The notes: a model not told the origin generated them from the sequence alone. DNA of 64,000 nucleotides from Nyssa sinensis (GCA_008638375.1 CM018036.1:1462001-1526000), one strand, 5' to 3'. Shown: positions 45,746 to 58,659, numbered from the stretch's first letter. Program-made: numbers and translations.

Positions 45746-47097
45746 TTAATCCTAATATAATTAATGAACAGAGGTAATGAACACTTACTAATTACTTATC
45801 CCCTATTGATTTATTGTTTATTTGTGTTGATGGAGTCAAATGTGAGATCCGAATGCATGTTGGGGGAAGGGTATAATCAAATTGTTGTAAGAAATTTTCA
45901 ATCAAGTCATAGAAGTTAAAGACTCAAGATGGTTGGGTCATGTGTTATGGATTTCATAAGGGCGTCCATCGATGACTCATTAATGTGTTTATAAGACCAG
46001 ACGGTCAATAGTTGTCCCATTTTCTTCACGTCTCTCAGTTTATTTCTCTTCTGATCTTTCATGGAAGCTAGCTAGTTAGAAACATGCAAGGCTTGTTGCT
46101 TTCTCTCTTTTTTCCTCGTCTCCAATGCATTGACATTTTTTCAATCTATCACCACTTAGTGGTCCAATATGAAAGACATACTAATATTTATAATTTAACT
46201 TTATTTGTATTGTGTTTAATATCATATAATTATATAGTCATTTTCAAACTTGAATAAAATAGAAAGATTGCATTAAGTAATTCACATTATCATAAGATCG
46301 ATTATCACTTTATGGTCTGATATAAAATATATACTAATATTTATGGTATAATTTTACCCTTATTGCATTTAAAGTCATATCACTACACAGTCGGTAAAAA
46401 ACGCAAACAAGTGAGGAGGGTTGCATTTGGTAGTTGACAGATTGTAAACATGAGACATGATTCATGTAACTTTTTAGATCATCAGTTATTTTAAAAACTT
46501 AAATGGTTAAAGAATATGCTTAACAATTTACATCAAGCTGTTTTAACATCCTTCCTCATATATAATCTCGTGCAAACGGCACTGCTGATAAGATAAAGTG
46601 TAAATCTTGATGAAATATAGCGAGATAGTGTGAATCTTGAACTGATTTAATGGAGGAATAAACTTAAATTCAAGATCTCAAAATTAGAGTTTTGATACGA
46701 TGTTAGATACCAATTAATTTAAAAACTTAAACCTATAAAAAAATAGATCAAATCATTTATATCAAACTGTTTTAATAAAACCGGTTTCAAATAATTGAAA
46801 TAATGTTTATTGAGTCGACTTGAGTTGGAGACTAATATATACATATCTAAAGCTTTGACCTCTCTTCAAGTTCATGCCCCCTCTAAGCCGAAACAAAAGT
46901 TATAATTCCCACTACTTTTTTTCCATTTCCATTCAAACCGACCCAAGTTGATGGGTCCGGACAACATTTCCAAAGACCATTCTGTCCTAAACTATCTTCC
47001 TTTAATGCGTATTGCGTAGTTGAAGGTACCAGTCTCAGTGGACTGCAGTTTCTCGGTTTCTCCATGCATTTCTTTGTTTCTTCAATGGTTTTAGCAC

Positions 47098-47106
47098 TAT
47101 ATAAAG
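47098..47106 (+). promoter_or_regulatory. TATA box of the IQM gene
   Basis: TATATAAAG lies about 70 bases before a 5'-untranslated exon that ends at 47169. GT at 47170 and AG at 47295-47296 bound a 127-bp 5'UTR intron, and the start codon follows at 47345. The spacing suits a transcription start near 47130. Confidence 0.6.
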
Positions 47107-47344
47107 GATGGAAGTGATCAGATTGACAGCAAGTGCCACTGTGGAGATTCCCAAGTGTTGGAATTGCAGGTGACAAACTTTCCTTCTCTCTCTTTGATTG
47201 TTCTAACTTCTAATTATCTTAAAGGTTTTTTTTTTTTTTTGAGATTGTGCAACAGATTGATATATACTTTAACTGATTAGCATTTTTATTGTGCAGGGTG
47301 ATCAGTTGATACTCATCTATTGAAGTTTTAGCACTTGTGGAGCA

Positions 47345-49930
47345 ATGGGATTGTCTCTGTCTTTGCTCTTATCATCCTCGAAAGAAATTCTAAAACACAG
47401 CCTGTTTGGTTTGACGGAAAATGTAGAGACAGTAATAGTAAAATCCACCAGCTTTGATGGGAAAGACAGGAAGACATTGAGAAAAATTAGCTTCAAGAAA
47501 GGAGATTCAGAAAACAGGATATCTGATGGTTCTGATGAGTTGGTCATTGAAGAATCTGTAAGCTTCAAGAAATGGCAACCTGAGAAGCTAAAACTCATGA
47601 CAACTGTTTCATTCAAGAATCTAGTTTTGGATGGAGAAAATGTGGATTCAAACAGTAAGGGTGATGAATTGATTCATAAACCAAATCCTGAAAATTCATT
47701 TCTGGAACTGGAACCAGCTATTTTGCTTTCTCCAAGGCCTGCTATTCAGCTTGATTCAGCTGCAGTTAAAGTGCAGAAAGTTTACAAGAGTTACCGGACT
47801 AGAAGAAACCTGGCAGATTGCGCTGTTGTTGTGGAGGAGCTATGGTTTGTTTTCCTCTCTCTATTTTCCTTTTGTGCTGTTTGTAGTCGTCAGCGTGGAA
47901 GTTTCGTGTTGAATTGTTGTCTGTGCGTTTGATTCAATGATTCATTCAAATGTTGTAGGTGGAAGGCGGCCGATTTTGCTGCTCTTAAGCAGAGCTCTGT
48001 ATCATTCTTTAACATTGGGAAACCAGAAAGTGCTGTTTCGCAATGGGCACGGGCTAGGACTAGGGCGGCTAAGGTGCTCTTTCAGTATACTGCTAATCTA
48101 AATTTTGTATAATGTCAAAAGAATATGGGGAAAAAAAGCATTTATTTCAAAGTTAGGCAATTTTAAGTTCTTTCCAGAAAATTTTTTGACCGAATTTCAA
48201 AATTTTGGTTCCTTGATTTGAATTTTGACCATGACCAAAAGAAATGATGTAACAAACTGACTTTTCGTGCAGCATTTGTTAGTTTGTACATTCGTATATT
48301 ATTGAATATTTATATATTGCTTTGGGTGATTGTAGGTTGGAAAGGGTTTGTCTAAGGATGAGAAGGCTCAAAAACTAGCTCTGAGACATTGGCTTGAAGC
48401 TGTAAGTGCAAATGCCACTCCATATTTTTCTACTGCAACTCTTGTGGACTCATCTAACTAGGCTAATTTTACATTTCATGTTTTACAGATTGATCCACGC
48501 CATCGTTATGGACACAATCTACACATGTATTATGATGTCTGGTTCAGTAGTCAGAGCTCGCAACCATTCTTTTACTGGTAAGTACATATCTTGAAAAAAA
48601 ATTAACTATTTTCTTTTCAGTTGAAGTACTTTTCCCTTCTCTAATCTATTTATTTACTCCTGTCACTGTTGAAATGAAGGTTGGATGTTGGAGATGGTAA
48701 AGAAATAAATCTTGAAAAGTGCCCAAGGACGGATTTACAACGTGAATGCATTATATATCTTGGACCAGTATGTATCTATCATTGAAGAATCTTATCATAG
48801 ACACATTTACGTTAAGTGGTATACAAAAATTATACTCCACTGAAGTCGATCACAATTGTATTTTTAGATATATATGGGCTTATATGTAGAGGGTTAATGT
48901 TGTGGTATTTGTTGATTACCCTTTTGCAGAAAGAGAGAGATGCATATGAAGTGATTGTAGACAGTGGGAAGCTTGTGTACCAACAGAGTGGGTTGTTTGT
49001 GGACACTGATGAGGGTTCAAAGTGGATATTTGTCCTCAGTACAACGAGGAATTTGTATGTTGGGCAGAAGAAGAAAGGCCTTTTCCAGCACTCTAGCTTT
49101 CTGGCTGGTGGTGCTACCACTGCCGCTGGAAGATTGGTTGCACATAATGGGGTTCTAGAGGTACGCCATTATACATGCAGATAAACAGGGCAATCTTCTT
49201 GAATTTAGGGTATTGGGAAGTCCAAATTATGCTTATAATTCATTTTTTATCTACTGATTTTATCGAACATTTTCTTTCTCATCTTCTCCAGGCTATATGG
49301 CCATACAGTGGTCATTATCACCCAACAGAAGAGAATTTCAAGGAGTTCATTAACTTCCTTGAGGAGCACCATGTAAACTTGAGCAATGTCAAGGTCAATA
49401 TTCTAACCCTGCTTGCTCATATCTAGTGGGATGATCAAACAAAACTCAGTGAATAGTTGGGAGTTGTGGAACAGTTTAATGCACCTCTCACCTGATTTTC
49501 ATTTCATCTTCATGGTTGTTTTGTGCAGAGATATGCAATAGACGATGACAACCCATCACTGAAAGGTACCACTGATGAGGAGCTGAAGTCAGAGTCCACT
49601 CCAAGCCACTCTGCTAAGCCAGAATCAACTGATGCAAATAGCCCTACCAAAAACACCACCACCAATGTAACCATTCATCATGAAGACAACATTGACACCA
49701 TCAGAGACAAAGTTAAAGTGCCGGTGTTTGAAATGGGCAAACGCCCATCATTCAAATGGACTACGGGAGCTGGTCCTCGCATTGGCTGTGTAAGAGAATA
49801 CCCTTCAAAGCTACAATTTCAGGCACTTGAACAGGTCAATCTATCACCTCGGATCAAGCCAGCACCCTTTCCAAGCTGCTGTCCTATCCCTTCACCGAGG
49901 CCTAGTCCTGAAAATACACCTATCTCCTAA
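47345..49930 (+). CDS. IQM-type IQ calmodulin-binding motif protein
   Basis: Member of the plant IQM family, calcium-independent calmodulin-binding proteins; Arabidopsis relatives have been linked to stress, stomatal and hormone responses. Exons: 47345-47844, 47959-48073, 48336-48401, 48489-48577, 48680-48767, 48930-49160, 49292-49393, 49529-49930. All are GT-AG and phase-consistent, giving 530 residues. The single IQ motif [16 protein letters not shown] lies near residues 139-154. The conserved core follows: [64 protein letters not shown], and the late block [19 protein letters not shown] with [12 protein letters not shown]. The C-terminal exon is Pro/Ser/Thr-rich and ends near [12 protein letters not shown]. 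No membrane segments. Unspliced intron 1 would add 29 codons and then stop. Confident on family, not on the orthologue. Confidence 0.94.
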
Positions 49931-50644
49931 GCTTGCTAACATAGGACTTCTTAGCCCAAGATTACAAGTTTCTGCTGCTAATTAGACTAATCCAATTCAC
50001 CAGATGATGAGTTTCTGTTTGACATAAAAAGGTACCACTCAGGCTTTTAGAGCACTTTTGATGCCCCAAGTAGAGGCATTTTGATATTAGATATAGCTAA
50101 TAAGGGAGATGGACTGACCCAACATTGGTAGTTTTTTTTCTGACCTTGAATTTGCTGGTCATTTAAATTGAACTGAACCATTTTTTTTCTCTTCCTCAAT
50201 GTTTGATCTGATTTTTCATTCTTTTCTTTTTTGGGGATGGGCTATAAATTCCTTGTAAGCAGTTATATATTGAATGATAATAATTCTAAGAAAGTTCTAC
50301 TGTTGTAGTGTATTCAAAGACTATTGAATGAATAAAATAACCACTCCAACGACTTGTTATGAGTTTCTTACTTCTCCTGTCTCCGACTCTGCGCCAATGA
50401 CTCTATAATACAATGAAAATAACCCTCTTTTATCTACAATGTTGCATACCTTCTCTAATTTTCTTTCTTGGGTCAAAGAAGTGATATTTTAGTTTTGTCA
50501 CACCACTGTTTGAAGACTCATGGTGAATTGAATTCAAGACTTTCAAGATTTATAGTACGTCCTTTAAATCAATTTGTCCACCACCCGGACTCTATTAAAT
50601 CATATATTTTTTTTATAATTCTTTCAAAAAAATGTCATAAATTT

Positions 50645-50775
50645 AACAGGTCTCCACTTAATATATATATATATATATATATATCTTCATGAGATTTTTA
50701 AGAATATTGAAAGAAAGTACAAAAAGCCTATAAAACAGGTCTCCATTTAATATATATATATATATATATATATTA
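50645..50775. repeat. short tandem duplication ending in (AT)n
   Basis: AACAGGTCTCCACTTAATAT at 50645 recurs, with one difference, at 50734 (89 bp apart). Each copy runs into a long (AT)n tract. Confidence 0.75.
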
Positions 50776-50869
50776 TTTATTAAAGAAACATACAAACAAG
50801 AATGTGCCACTACAGTTTAGATACTACCCTGACAAATTATCATCATACTAAATTAATTAGTCAAACTAT

Positions 50870-51945
50870 AAAATTTTGGGAGAGAGTAATTGAATACCGA
50901 TTAAAACTAAAGACAATGATATGAGATAAACAATTTGAGTTTATGTTAGGGAAATCAAAAAATGAAAGTTATTTACTTATTAAAGAGTCTTATGAAGAGG
51001 TATAGAAAAAATAAGAAAGTTTTTCATAGATATTTATTGATTTGGAAAAAAGCTTATAATAGAATTTATTGAGATCTTATATGGTCAGTTTTAGAAAAGA
51101 AATGAATTAGAAAACAATATATTGAAACGATGAATGATATGTATGATGAGACTATAATTATCGTAAAGACAAATCTTGAAGAAACAAGTAAATTTTTTAT
51201 CATAGTAACCCTACATCAAGAGTTAACGTTAAGTCATTTTTTTTTTACTTTAATAATGAATGAAGTGACTAAACAAATACATGATGAAGTTTCATGTAAT
51301 ATATTTTTTTATTGATAATATTGTTTTAATTGATGAAACTAAAAGAGTGATCAGTGATAAAGTAAAAGTTTGGAGAGAGGACAAAAATTAAATATCTTGA
51401 GTGTAATTTCAATAAAACTAATAATATAAACGAGGATGAAGGAAAATTGAAAATCAAGAGTTAGTAAAAAGTGAAAAATTTCATTATTTAGATTCACTTA
51501 TTCATCAAGGAAGATAAATTAAAAATGACACTACTCATAAAATTAAAGTAGCACGCGTTGAGTAAAGGAGTGCGTCTGACATATTGTACGATCGACGTAT
51601 CTTTTTAAAATTGAAAGATAAATTTTATATAAGAGTTATTAGATCATCAATGTTATATGGAACAGAGTGATGAATAATTGAAAAACAAAAATATTAATAA
51701 GTTGAGTATTGTTGAAGTAAGAATGTTGAGATGGATACACGATAAATGTTCTAGTATAGAAGAACGACATACTTAATATTGAAAGTTACGCTAAAATGAT
51801 ACGACGATCAAAATTAATTTTAATAGAGATAATTAAAAATGATTTAATAATTAAAAATATAATAGAATAAAGTGAACTTAAATAATAAAAAAAATTGATG
51901 AGACATAATTATCTCACCAGAAACAATTTAATAATTTAAAAAAAA
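50870..51945 (+). mobile_element. degenerate LINE (non-LTR) reverse transcriptase fragment
   Basis: Translated pieces in the plus-strand frames follow, in order, the reverse transcriptase of plant LINE-type elements: WERVIEYRLK-like, EFMLGKS, FIDLEKAYNRIYWDLIWSVL, ETMNDMYDETIIIVKT, then a TLHQELTLSHFFFTLIMNEV block (normally GLHQGSALSPYLF-like). A decayed catalytic box follows, reading IDNIVLIDET where FADDIVLIDET is expected, then an MLYGTE block and an MLRWIHD block. In-frame stops, frameshifts and loss of the catalytic Asp pair show it is inactive. It has no recognisable 5' end or poly-A tail, and lies between the IQM and IQD genes. Confidence 0.8.
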
Positions 51946-52325
51946 ATCATACATTTTATAATAACTTTCTTTTTTATGATTGGTACTTCAAAAACAAAAT
52001 TTCCTTTTATTTTATATAAACAATTTATCAATCTTTGAGTACAATGCCCAAGACAAGACAAGAAGATACGAGTCGCCGTAAATCATCTCAGATCGACGCG
52101 CTTAACTACTATAACAGTCGACAGAACTTATTTTTTTGCCGCGGAAAATCTTCAATTTGTCGGAGGTAAAACTGCGTCGTTTAAATCCTTAGGAGTACCT
52201 AGAGTAATAGACCAAAATTCTTCGTGACCGTTACCACTTTTCCTTTTCCTTTTCCGTTCGAATTTCAAAACTCAAACGGCGCCTCGTATCACCACTAAAC
52301 CCATTGCAACGCCACCGCAATTCAA
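51946..52325. other. spacer and probable promoter of the IQD gene
   Basis: The first part is AT-rich. From about 52030 composition becomes balanced, as expected near a promoter. No convincing TATA box was seen. A pyrimidine-rich stretch (52335-52368) leads into the leader. Confidence 0.4.
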
Positions 52326-52451
52326 ATGTCCCCTACTCTCATTGTCTCTCTCTTTCTCTCTTTCTCGACATTGGACTGTTTCGTACAACGCTTCCTATTC
52401 TGTCTTCGTAGAACCAGAGGGGCTTCAAACAAGGCGACTCTTTTCTGTTGA
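52326..52451 (+). promoter_or_regulatory. 41-codon upstream ORF before the IQD gene
   Basis: ATG at 52326 opens a frame that ends at TGA 52449-52451, 19 bases before the main start at 52471 and in another frame. It begins MSPTLIVSLF. If the transcript starts upstream of 52326, this uORF would probably lower translation of the main frame. Confidence 0.35.
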
Positions 52452-52470
52452 AAACAGAGGTTTTTCTCAA

Positions 52471-54844
52471 ATGGGTGCTTCAGGAAAGTGGCTTAAGTCA
52501 TTAATCGGACTCAAAAAGCCCCAAACAAGCGACCATGTAAGCTAACATTATTGATTCATTATCTGTGTTCATCCCATCAACTGTTTTCGATTTGTTTTTC
52601 CTTGATTTTTGTAGGAAAAGGTGCGTGGTAAAAGCCGAACATGGAGGCTATGGAGGAGTGCTTCGGCTGGCCTTGCTTTTATGTCCAAGGGTACTAAAGG
52701 AGGCCATGTGGCTGAATCGGGGAAGTCTGATTCTTCATTTGTGGATGATGGCGTGTTCGCTGCTGCTATCGCTACAGTAATTCGAGCTCAACCAAAAGAT
52801 TTCATGATGGTCAGGCAAGAATGGGCTGCGATCCGGATCCAAACGATGTTTCGTGCCTTCTTGGTAAATGGGTTTCTCTGCCATTCCTCTTTCAAACTTG
52901 TTTGTTGTTTCTCGCTGGCTAATGGATAAAATTGAGTCCAATCATCTGAGAAAGCCCCAATTGTTAAACACACAAGACTAACACTCACTCATCATTGACT
53001 TTCTGTTTAGGCGACTCTAGGTTTGAGTGTTTAATTGAATTCTAAATCTGTTTGGTTTCATTTCCAGAAACTTTTTTTTTTTTTTTTTCTGGATATGCCC
53101 TAATTTGTGATCTGTCTTTTATTAAGAATTGGAGCGGAAATGAATACATGGAAAATTATCTTTACAATATTTTGGAAATGCCAAAATGGAACTATTTCAA
53201 AGAAATTTTGAAAAACAGTTTGTTGGAATGGAACTTCCTTCCGCCAGTATACTCTGCACCACTTTCTTTGTTGTCAGTTCTGTAAAACGAAAACATTTGT
53301 TTTTCAAAACAGTACCAAATATACTAGGATCCATGTAGAGGAATATGTTTTTCTAGTTATGAAAAGTAACTGAATATTGGTTTGTTGATGAATCATACAG
53401 CTGGAAATCTTCCCCGGGTTATGTATGTCACAATCACAAAACTCTCTCTTAATTTTCACATCCAGTTTATGTATTTGTCCAGTTGTTATACATTTTATTT
53501 GGCTGGAACTGGTAAAAGTGATGATCCATGAATGAAGCATGTCCTGTTTTTAAGTGTTTTTTTTCCTGCTCTGTTAAACATACATACATATATATAGCTT
53601 ATTTGGGATACATTGATGATTGAAGGCAAGACGGGCTCTGAGGGCCTTGAAAGCATTGGTGAGGCTACAGGCTATATTTCGTGGCTGGCAGGTCAGAAAG
53701 CAAGCTGCTGTTACTCTAAGGTGCATGCAAGCTCTTGTTCGAGTTCAGACAAGAGTTAGGGCTACAAGTGTTCGGGCATCTTCAGAAGCGCAGTCTGTGC
53801 AGAAATTTCTAGATGAATATCGCATACAAGCTGATTCAATTAAGCAGGTTGAGGTATAACAAGCTGTCCTACACACACACACACACATATATTTGATAAG
53901 TCTATTACATGAATGTTACACTGCAGATCCATTGAAAAGTAATTTTTTTATCTTGGCAATTGACAGGATGGATGGTGTGATTTGCCTGGTTCGGTGGAAG
54001 AAGTGAGGACAAAGCTACAGATGAAGCAAGGAGGAGCCATCAAAAGGGAGAGAGCAATTGCATACTCCCTCTCTCAACAGGTAATGTTTGATTGGAAATT
54101 TTAAATTATCAAACTTTCAGCAACACAATTGTTTTATTTCATTTCTTTATTTGGTAAAGAGTATTTAAATTATATTGCTTTCAGAAATTGAGAGCAAATC
54201 CGAGCCCAAATTCAAGAACAAACAAGTGGGTGGCCTCTCACAAGCTAGATAAGAACAGCTCAGGATGGAGCTGGTTAGAACGTTGGATGCCGGCCAAGCC
54301 ATGGGAGGCCAGGTTGTTGGAAGAAATTCAATTTGACCCACCAGAGAGGACTCCAATTTGGAAGAAATCTGACGATTATTCTGTTGGCTTTTGTTCAAAT
54401 TCTTCTGAATACAACTCAGCCAAAGTTGGGAGAAACAAAGTTTCAACCAGGGCATCTACAAAACCTCCGATAATTGGGCAAATTATTACTCGTTCATCCT
54501 CTGACCCATGTTCTGAATTTCTGAATGATGAGAGCACAACATCAAGCTCATCCATATCCACATCTGAAACTCCATGGTCTGGCAATACTCTTGCAGAGAG
54601 TAATGTCACAAAGCCCAGCTACATGAGTCTCACAGAGTCAATCAAAGCTAAGCAGAGAGATTGCAGTTATTCATCTCAAAGTGTGCAGAGGCATCTGATA
54701 CAAAATCTTCAGTTTCATAAGAAACTAACTCCACTTTCTAGTGAGGATACAAGGAGGAGTGCTAGTTCAGTTGATTTGTGTAAGGATCTGTACCCGCCAA
54801 TGCCACTGGATAGATATGATTGGGTAAAATGTCCAAGGGGCTAA
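52471..54844 (+). CDS. IQ67-domain protein (IQD6/7/8-like)
   Basis: Plant-specific calmodulin/CML-binding scaffold of the IQD family, typically associated with microtubules, nucleus or plasma membrane. Exons: 52471-52536, 52615-52863, 53626-53853, 53967-54080, 54185-54844; all GT-AG, all introns phase 0, giving 438 residues. The start [16 protein letters not shown] is the usual basic N-terminus of the family. The IQ67 domain (about residues 88-150) spans exons 2-3: [15 protein letters not shown], then [20 protein letters not shown] and [18 protein letters not shown], with the phase-0 intron at its conserved place. Later landmarks: [72 protein letters not shown] and a C-terminus [11 protein letters not shown]. 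These match the IQD6/7/8 subgroup; which member is uncertain. The protein is strongly basic. An open frame extends upstream of the chosen ATG but has no in-frame ATG. Confidence 0.94.
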
Positions 54845-54996
54845 AAGAGACCTGGCCTATTTTTGGGTGTGCTTTGCTTGCACGAGTTCAACAACTTGTT
54901 GTCCGTTGTGATTTCAGTACGCGGCATTCTTCAGTAGGTCTGAATTAATACATGTCATTATGCCCTCCCAATGGCATACCAATCTCATTCAATAAT

Positions 54997-55035
<39 letters not shown>
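54997..55035. repeat. compound (AT)n(TG)n microsatellite
   Basis: A perfect AT run changes to TG at about 55015; it lies about 150 bases past the IQD stop codon, probably in or just beyond the 3'UTR. Confidence 0.9.
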
Positions 55036-55039
55036 ATGG

Positions 55040-58000
55040 CTTTTATGGTTTGGAATACATACTGCTTATAAATATATAGGGAAGTTAAGGTTATAGAAGA
55101 TATAGATATTACAGAAACTGTGGCTATAGAATCGAAATATGCATAACTACTATAATGTATATGTATTGGCGTGAGTCACGTTGAAGGATTTTTATGTTTG
55201 TTTATGTCAAAATCTATGGTTTTAGAGGACAAGGTTTTAGAGGACAAGAATGATGTTTTGAATTGACTCTTTTGGCTTTGCCCAGGTTGTTGCGCTGTTT
55301 GTCAACCTTTATTGATTTTGATTAAACAATGTCAAATTGTCAAATGATGTTTGCTGTTCTGTATACTCGGCTTTTCTGGAGGAAATGAAATTTTAGGAAG
55401 GAGAATATTTGTTGGATGTTGCTGAGATAATTGAGATGTGTCTGGCCAGCTTCTTGCTTAGCTATGCAGGACATATGGCAGAAAGTCACTGGAACACCTA
55501 TGTTCAATTCAAAACTCTACCTGCTGAGCAGTTTCACAGGCTAATTTGCGCGTTTAGGTTTTTAAAAATGTATTTTTTGTCATTTTTAAAACTTTTAGAT
55601 GGTTAATTACCTTGTCTTATTTAGATTTCAAATTTGAGCTTAACTCAAAATTGTCATTTTTGGTATTTATTTTATTTTTTTATAATTAGAATTAAAATGT
55701 TTTTTAGTTCAAATTAGAAGTTTTGTTTCATTATATACATTGATATACTCTAATCCTATTCACGTTCTGGATCACTTAATTTTTTTTTTTTAGTAGTAAT
55801 CTTACTTGCCTTAAAAAAAATGGTACAAACGTGTCCTTATTGATCTCTATGTTTATTTAGCTACCAAACGTGTCCTTGTGTGTCTGATTGTGCTTGGCAA
55901 AAAATATTTGAGATTTTGAATGCCCAAACGTGAATCTTGATATGCTTACAATTGACCCGTCCCCGGGGCAGCATTAAGATAAGGACACGTGGACATCTAA
56001 GTCATGTATAGTCCTAATCATTGATTCTATAACTTGAGCGATTGACTCTTAGAGGCACCTTGGTAGTTGTTACAGGATCATAATTCGAATCTGAATTTTC
56101 TATCTTGTGATAGCACTAAGACACGCCCTTAGTCAATCAATAAACACACACACGCACAAGAGGCTTAAAGAGATTGCAAATGAAAGACACATACAATTTA
56201 CTGGAAAAAACTTTTACTTCTCTCAATAGCATAAGAATGCAGCCTTAGGGTTGCAGTGACAAGAAGCCCTATCACTCTTTTTTGCTTACAACCCCTTTAT
56301 TACATTGCATATATATAGACAAGACACAAAACTGCCCATGTGTGTTTGTGACAAGCATATGGGTTGTAGTTACATCCCAACTGCCTAGGGTTCTGTTTGA
56401 ACAAACCACAAATAACATTTTGTTGTTACAGTTGACACCTCCAACTGCTAGGGCTGTTTGAAGTCACTGATGCCTGCCCTATATGATAAAGTAGTTCATC
56501 ACACTGCTGAATATATTACTAGCCATAGGATCAAGCGCCAACACAACAAGGTAGTTACCCTTGTCTACCTTTAGACAACTTTATCTTGTGCCAGACCAGC
56601 AACCGCCTTCACCTGTTATGTCTAAACCAAAGCCACCTCAAGCCCTCAAGGACATGGCTATGAGCACTCAATTTTTAGTCAACGAACCACATGATCCCAC
56701 CAAGCTTCATTGTCAGTCCTCATTGCCAAACCATGCCTACTCACCGCTTGGTCTTCTGTGTCAAATGTTGCTACCATATGCTGCCATGGTGATAGAGGTT
56801 GGACCACTAAGTCAGAACCTACTTATAATAACAATAACATGCCTTGCCTTGAAGGTGCCAAGGTCTTTGGCCGCATGGGTTACTTGCCCACGGGCACCTC
56901 AAGGAGGTACTCCCCCTATATATGTCTTAGGATGATTCATCAAGCTGATAGGAAGTAGACACAACTGCTTGTAGAGTCGAGCTTCTCTCTCTGTTTGTGT
57001 ACATCTTGTCAAAGGTTGTTTGTGAGCGCCAAGTGTTGTCGAAGTGCACAACCTTGGCCTTTGCTGCCTAAGGCATGAACATAAGTTGCACCAAGTTTGA
57101 AAGTATCCATCAAGACAACAAAATCTCAAGTAAGGGTGCCCATGACAAGCCACCCCCAACCTTAGGTCTTGCCATTGGTTGAGACTCACCATGCCTTGAC
57201 CTTGTCAAGCCCTCAAGGGGCTAACAGTAGTCCATTGAGGTCAATTCGGCAAATGTAATGATCTCGGATCCAACTTTGACAGCTTGGCCAAATATTATCT
57301 CTCAAGACACCGTAGACCTTTAGATTTGAACTATTATCAGAACACTAAAAAGAAACTGTTACTTCAAGCATATCTCATTTAAATCCAAATCCCTTGACTC
57401 ATTTTCAAAGAATCTTATTACAACGGCAAGTAAACCCCTATTAAATGGATGCAATGTATGTCCCAAAAGATTAAGTTCAATTTATTACTTCCAATATGAT
57501 AATTATTATTTTTTAATTTGATCATCAGAGTAGTTATTACTGGAGCCTCTCTAGTGACCCTTATAGTCGATTGTTTTGCAAAAATTATCAAAAGCAATCC
57601 TAACCATTGATATGTTCGTACCACCTTTCACCACACCACATCTCATTAGCAAATAAATGCAAAGTGGATGACTATTATTACAGCAGGTTTTCTGTTTCAC
57701 CAAATGAGGGGAACACATCAGAATCAACTTCTTAATCATTCACTTCGTTTGGTGCTCTCTCCTCAAGTTTTTGTTTGGCAAGTAAGAAAATTTTATGGAT
57801 AGCAAAAAAAATATAAAAGATGCTCTTTCCTCAAGTTGAGCCTTCTTTGTCATGATGCTGGCTCCAAAAGTTACAAAACTTTTTTGGCAGTTCCTAGATT
57901 TCACTCTGAACAACTCTTTACCAGTTTCCATAGCTGGGTGCTTTTCTTTCATGGTGTGGTTTGATCGAGGAGGTGGTCTTAAATAAATCAGAATATTGAA

Positions 58001-58320
58001 ACAAAACAAAATTTATGTAAACGATTTTAAATAAATATAATAAAGCTTTACTGAGCAGAGTTTGAGTTTTGAGACATTTCTTATGTCCACTTGAATAACA
58101 TTTGGGTGATTATTTAGTACTAACTCTGATATTAACTAGGGTTAGGGTTTTAATTACTAACTAGAATTAGGATTTTAATTACGAGACATTATAAATACAT
58201 TTAATTACATTCTATTAAAGTGAACGTAAGTATATTGCTGAATAACCTAAATGCTTCTGTGTCATTTCTAACTCTCTAAGTATTATATCAAAAAATAAGT
58301 GATGATCATATGCGGTGAAT
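55040..58320. other. intergenic region with an unclassified balanced-composition segment
   Basis: No gene is supported. The segment from about 56160 to 57260 is noticeably richer in G and C than its surroundings and has short open frames on both strands (for example 56561-56935 on plus and 57192-56899 on minus) that interrupt each other and match no family I know. It may be a fragment of an old retroelement, but no LTR, primer-binding site or reverse transcriptase motif was found. Confidence 0.4.
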
Positions 58321-58325
58321 TTAAA

Positions 58326-58659
58326 TGAAATCACCATGATTACTGATCATGCCAGAAACATTTCGTGTTTAGAGAAGAATCGTAAGCATCGCCCTCATCT
58401 GATTGATGTATGTAAACCACCTAATCAATACATTTTGAAACAACAAAGAAGTGAAGATCATCATAAGTTACCATTTTTTTTTTTTTTTTTCAGTGAAATC
58501 ACCATGATTACTGATGCCAGAAACATTTCATGTTTAGAGAAGAATCGTAAGCATCACCCTTATCTAACTGATGTATCCTAAACCACCTAATCATTACATC
58601 TTGAAACAATACAGAAGTGAAGATGATCATAATTTACCATTTTTTTGTTTTTTTTTCTG
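58326..58659. repeat. imperfect tandem duplication of a 168-bp unit
   Basis: TGAAATCACCATGATTACTG starts at 58326 and again at 58494. Both copies continue with a CCAGAAACATTTC block, TTTAGAGAAGAATCGTAAGC, then AACCACCTAATCA and a long T tract. They differ at a number of positions and by small indels. One open frame runs through the first copy, the T tract and most of the second copy. Confidence 0.85.

Larger units (their letters stand above)
42460..47090. other. AT-rich intergenic region upstream of the IQM gene
   Basis: No gene is supported. Contains the 179-bp tandem duplication at 43055-43424, an AT/AC microsatellite near 44703-44743, a family A repeat at 45275-45570 and a SINE-like element at 45577-45745. 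A patch of balanced composition at 44760-45070 has a short open frame without splice support. The last few hundred bases are the probable IQM promoter. Confidence 0.5.

Noticed and set aside
47317..47616. Minus-strand open frame opposite the first IQM exon
   Set aside because: It is the shadow of a real exon whose plus-strand frame has family motifs and consistent splicing.
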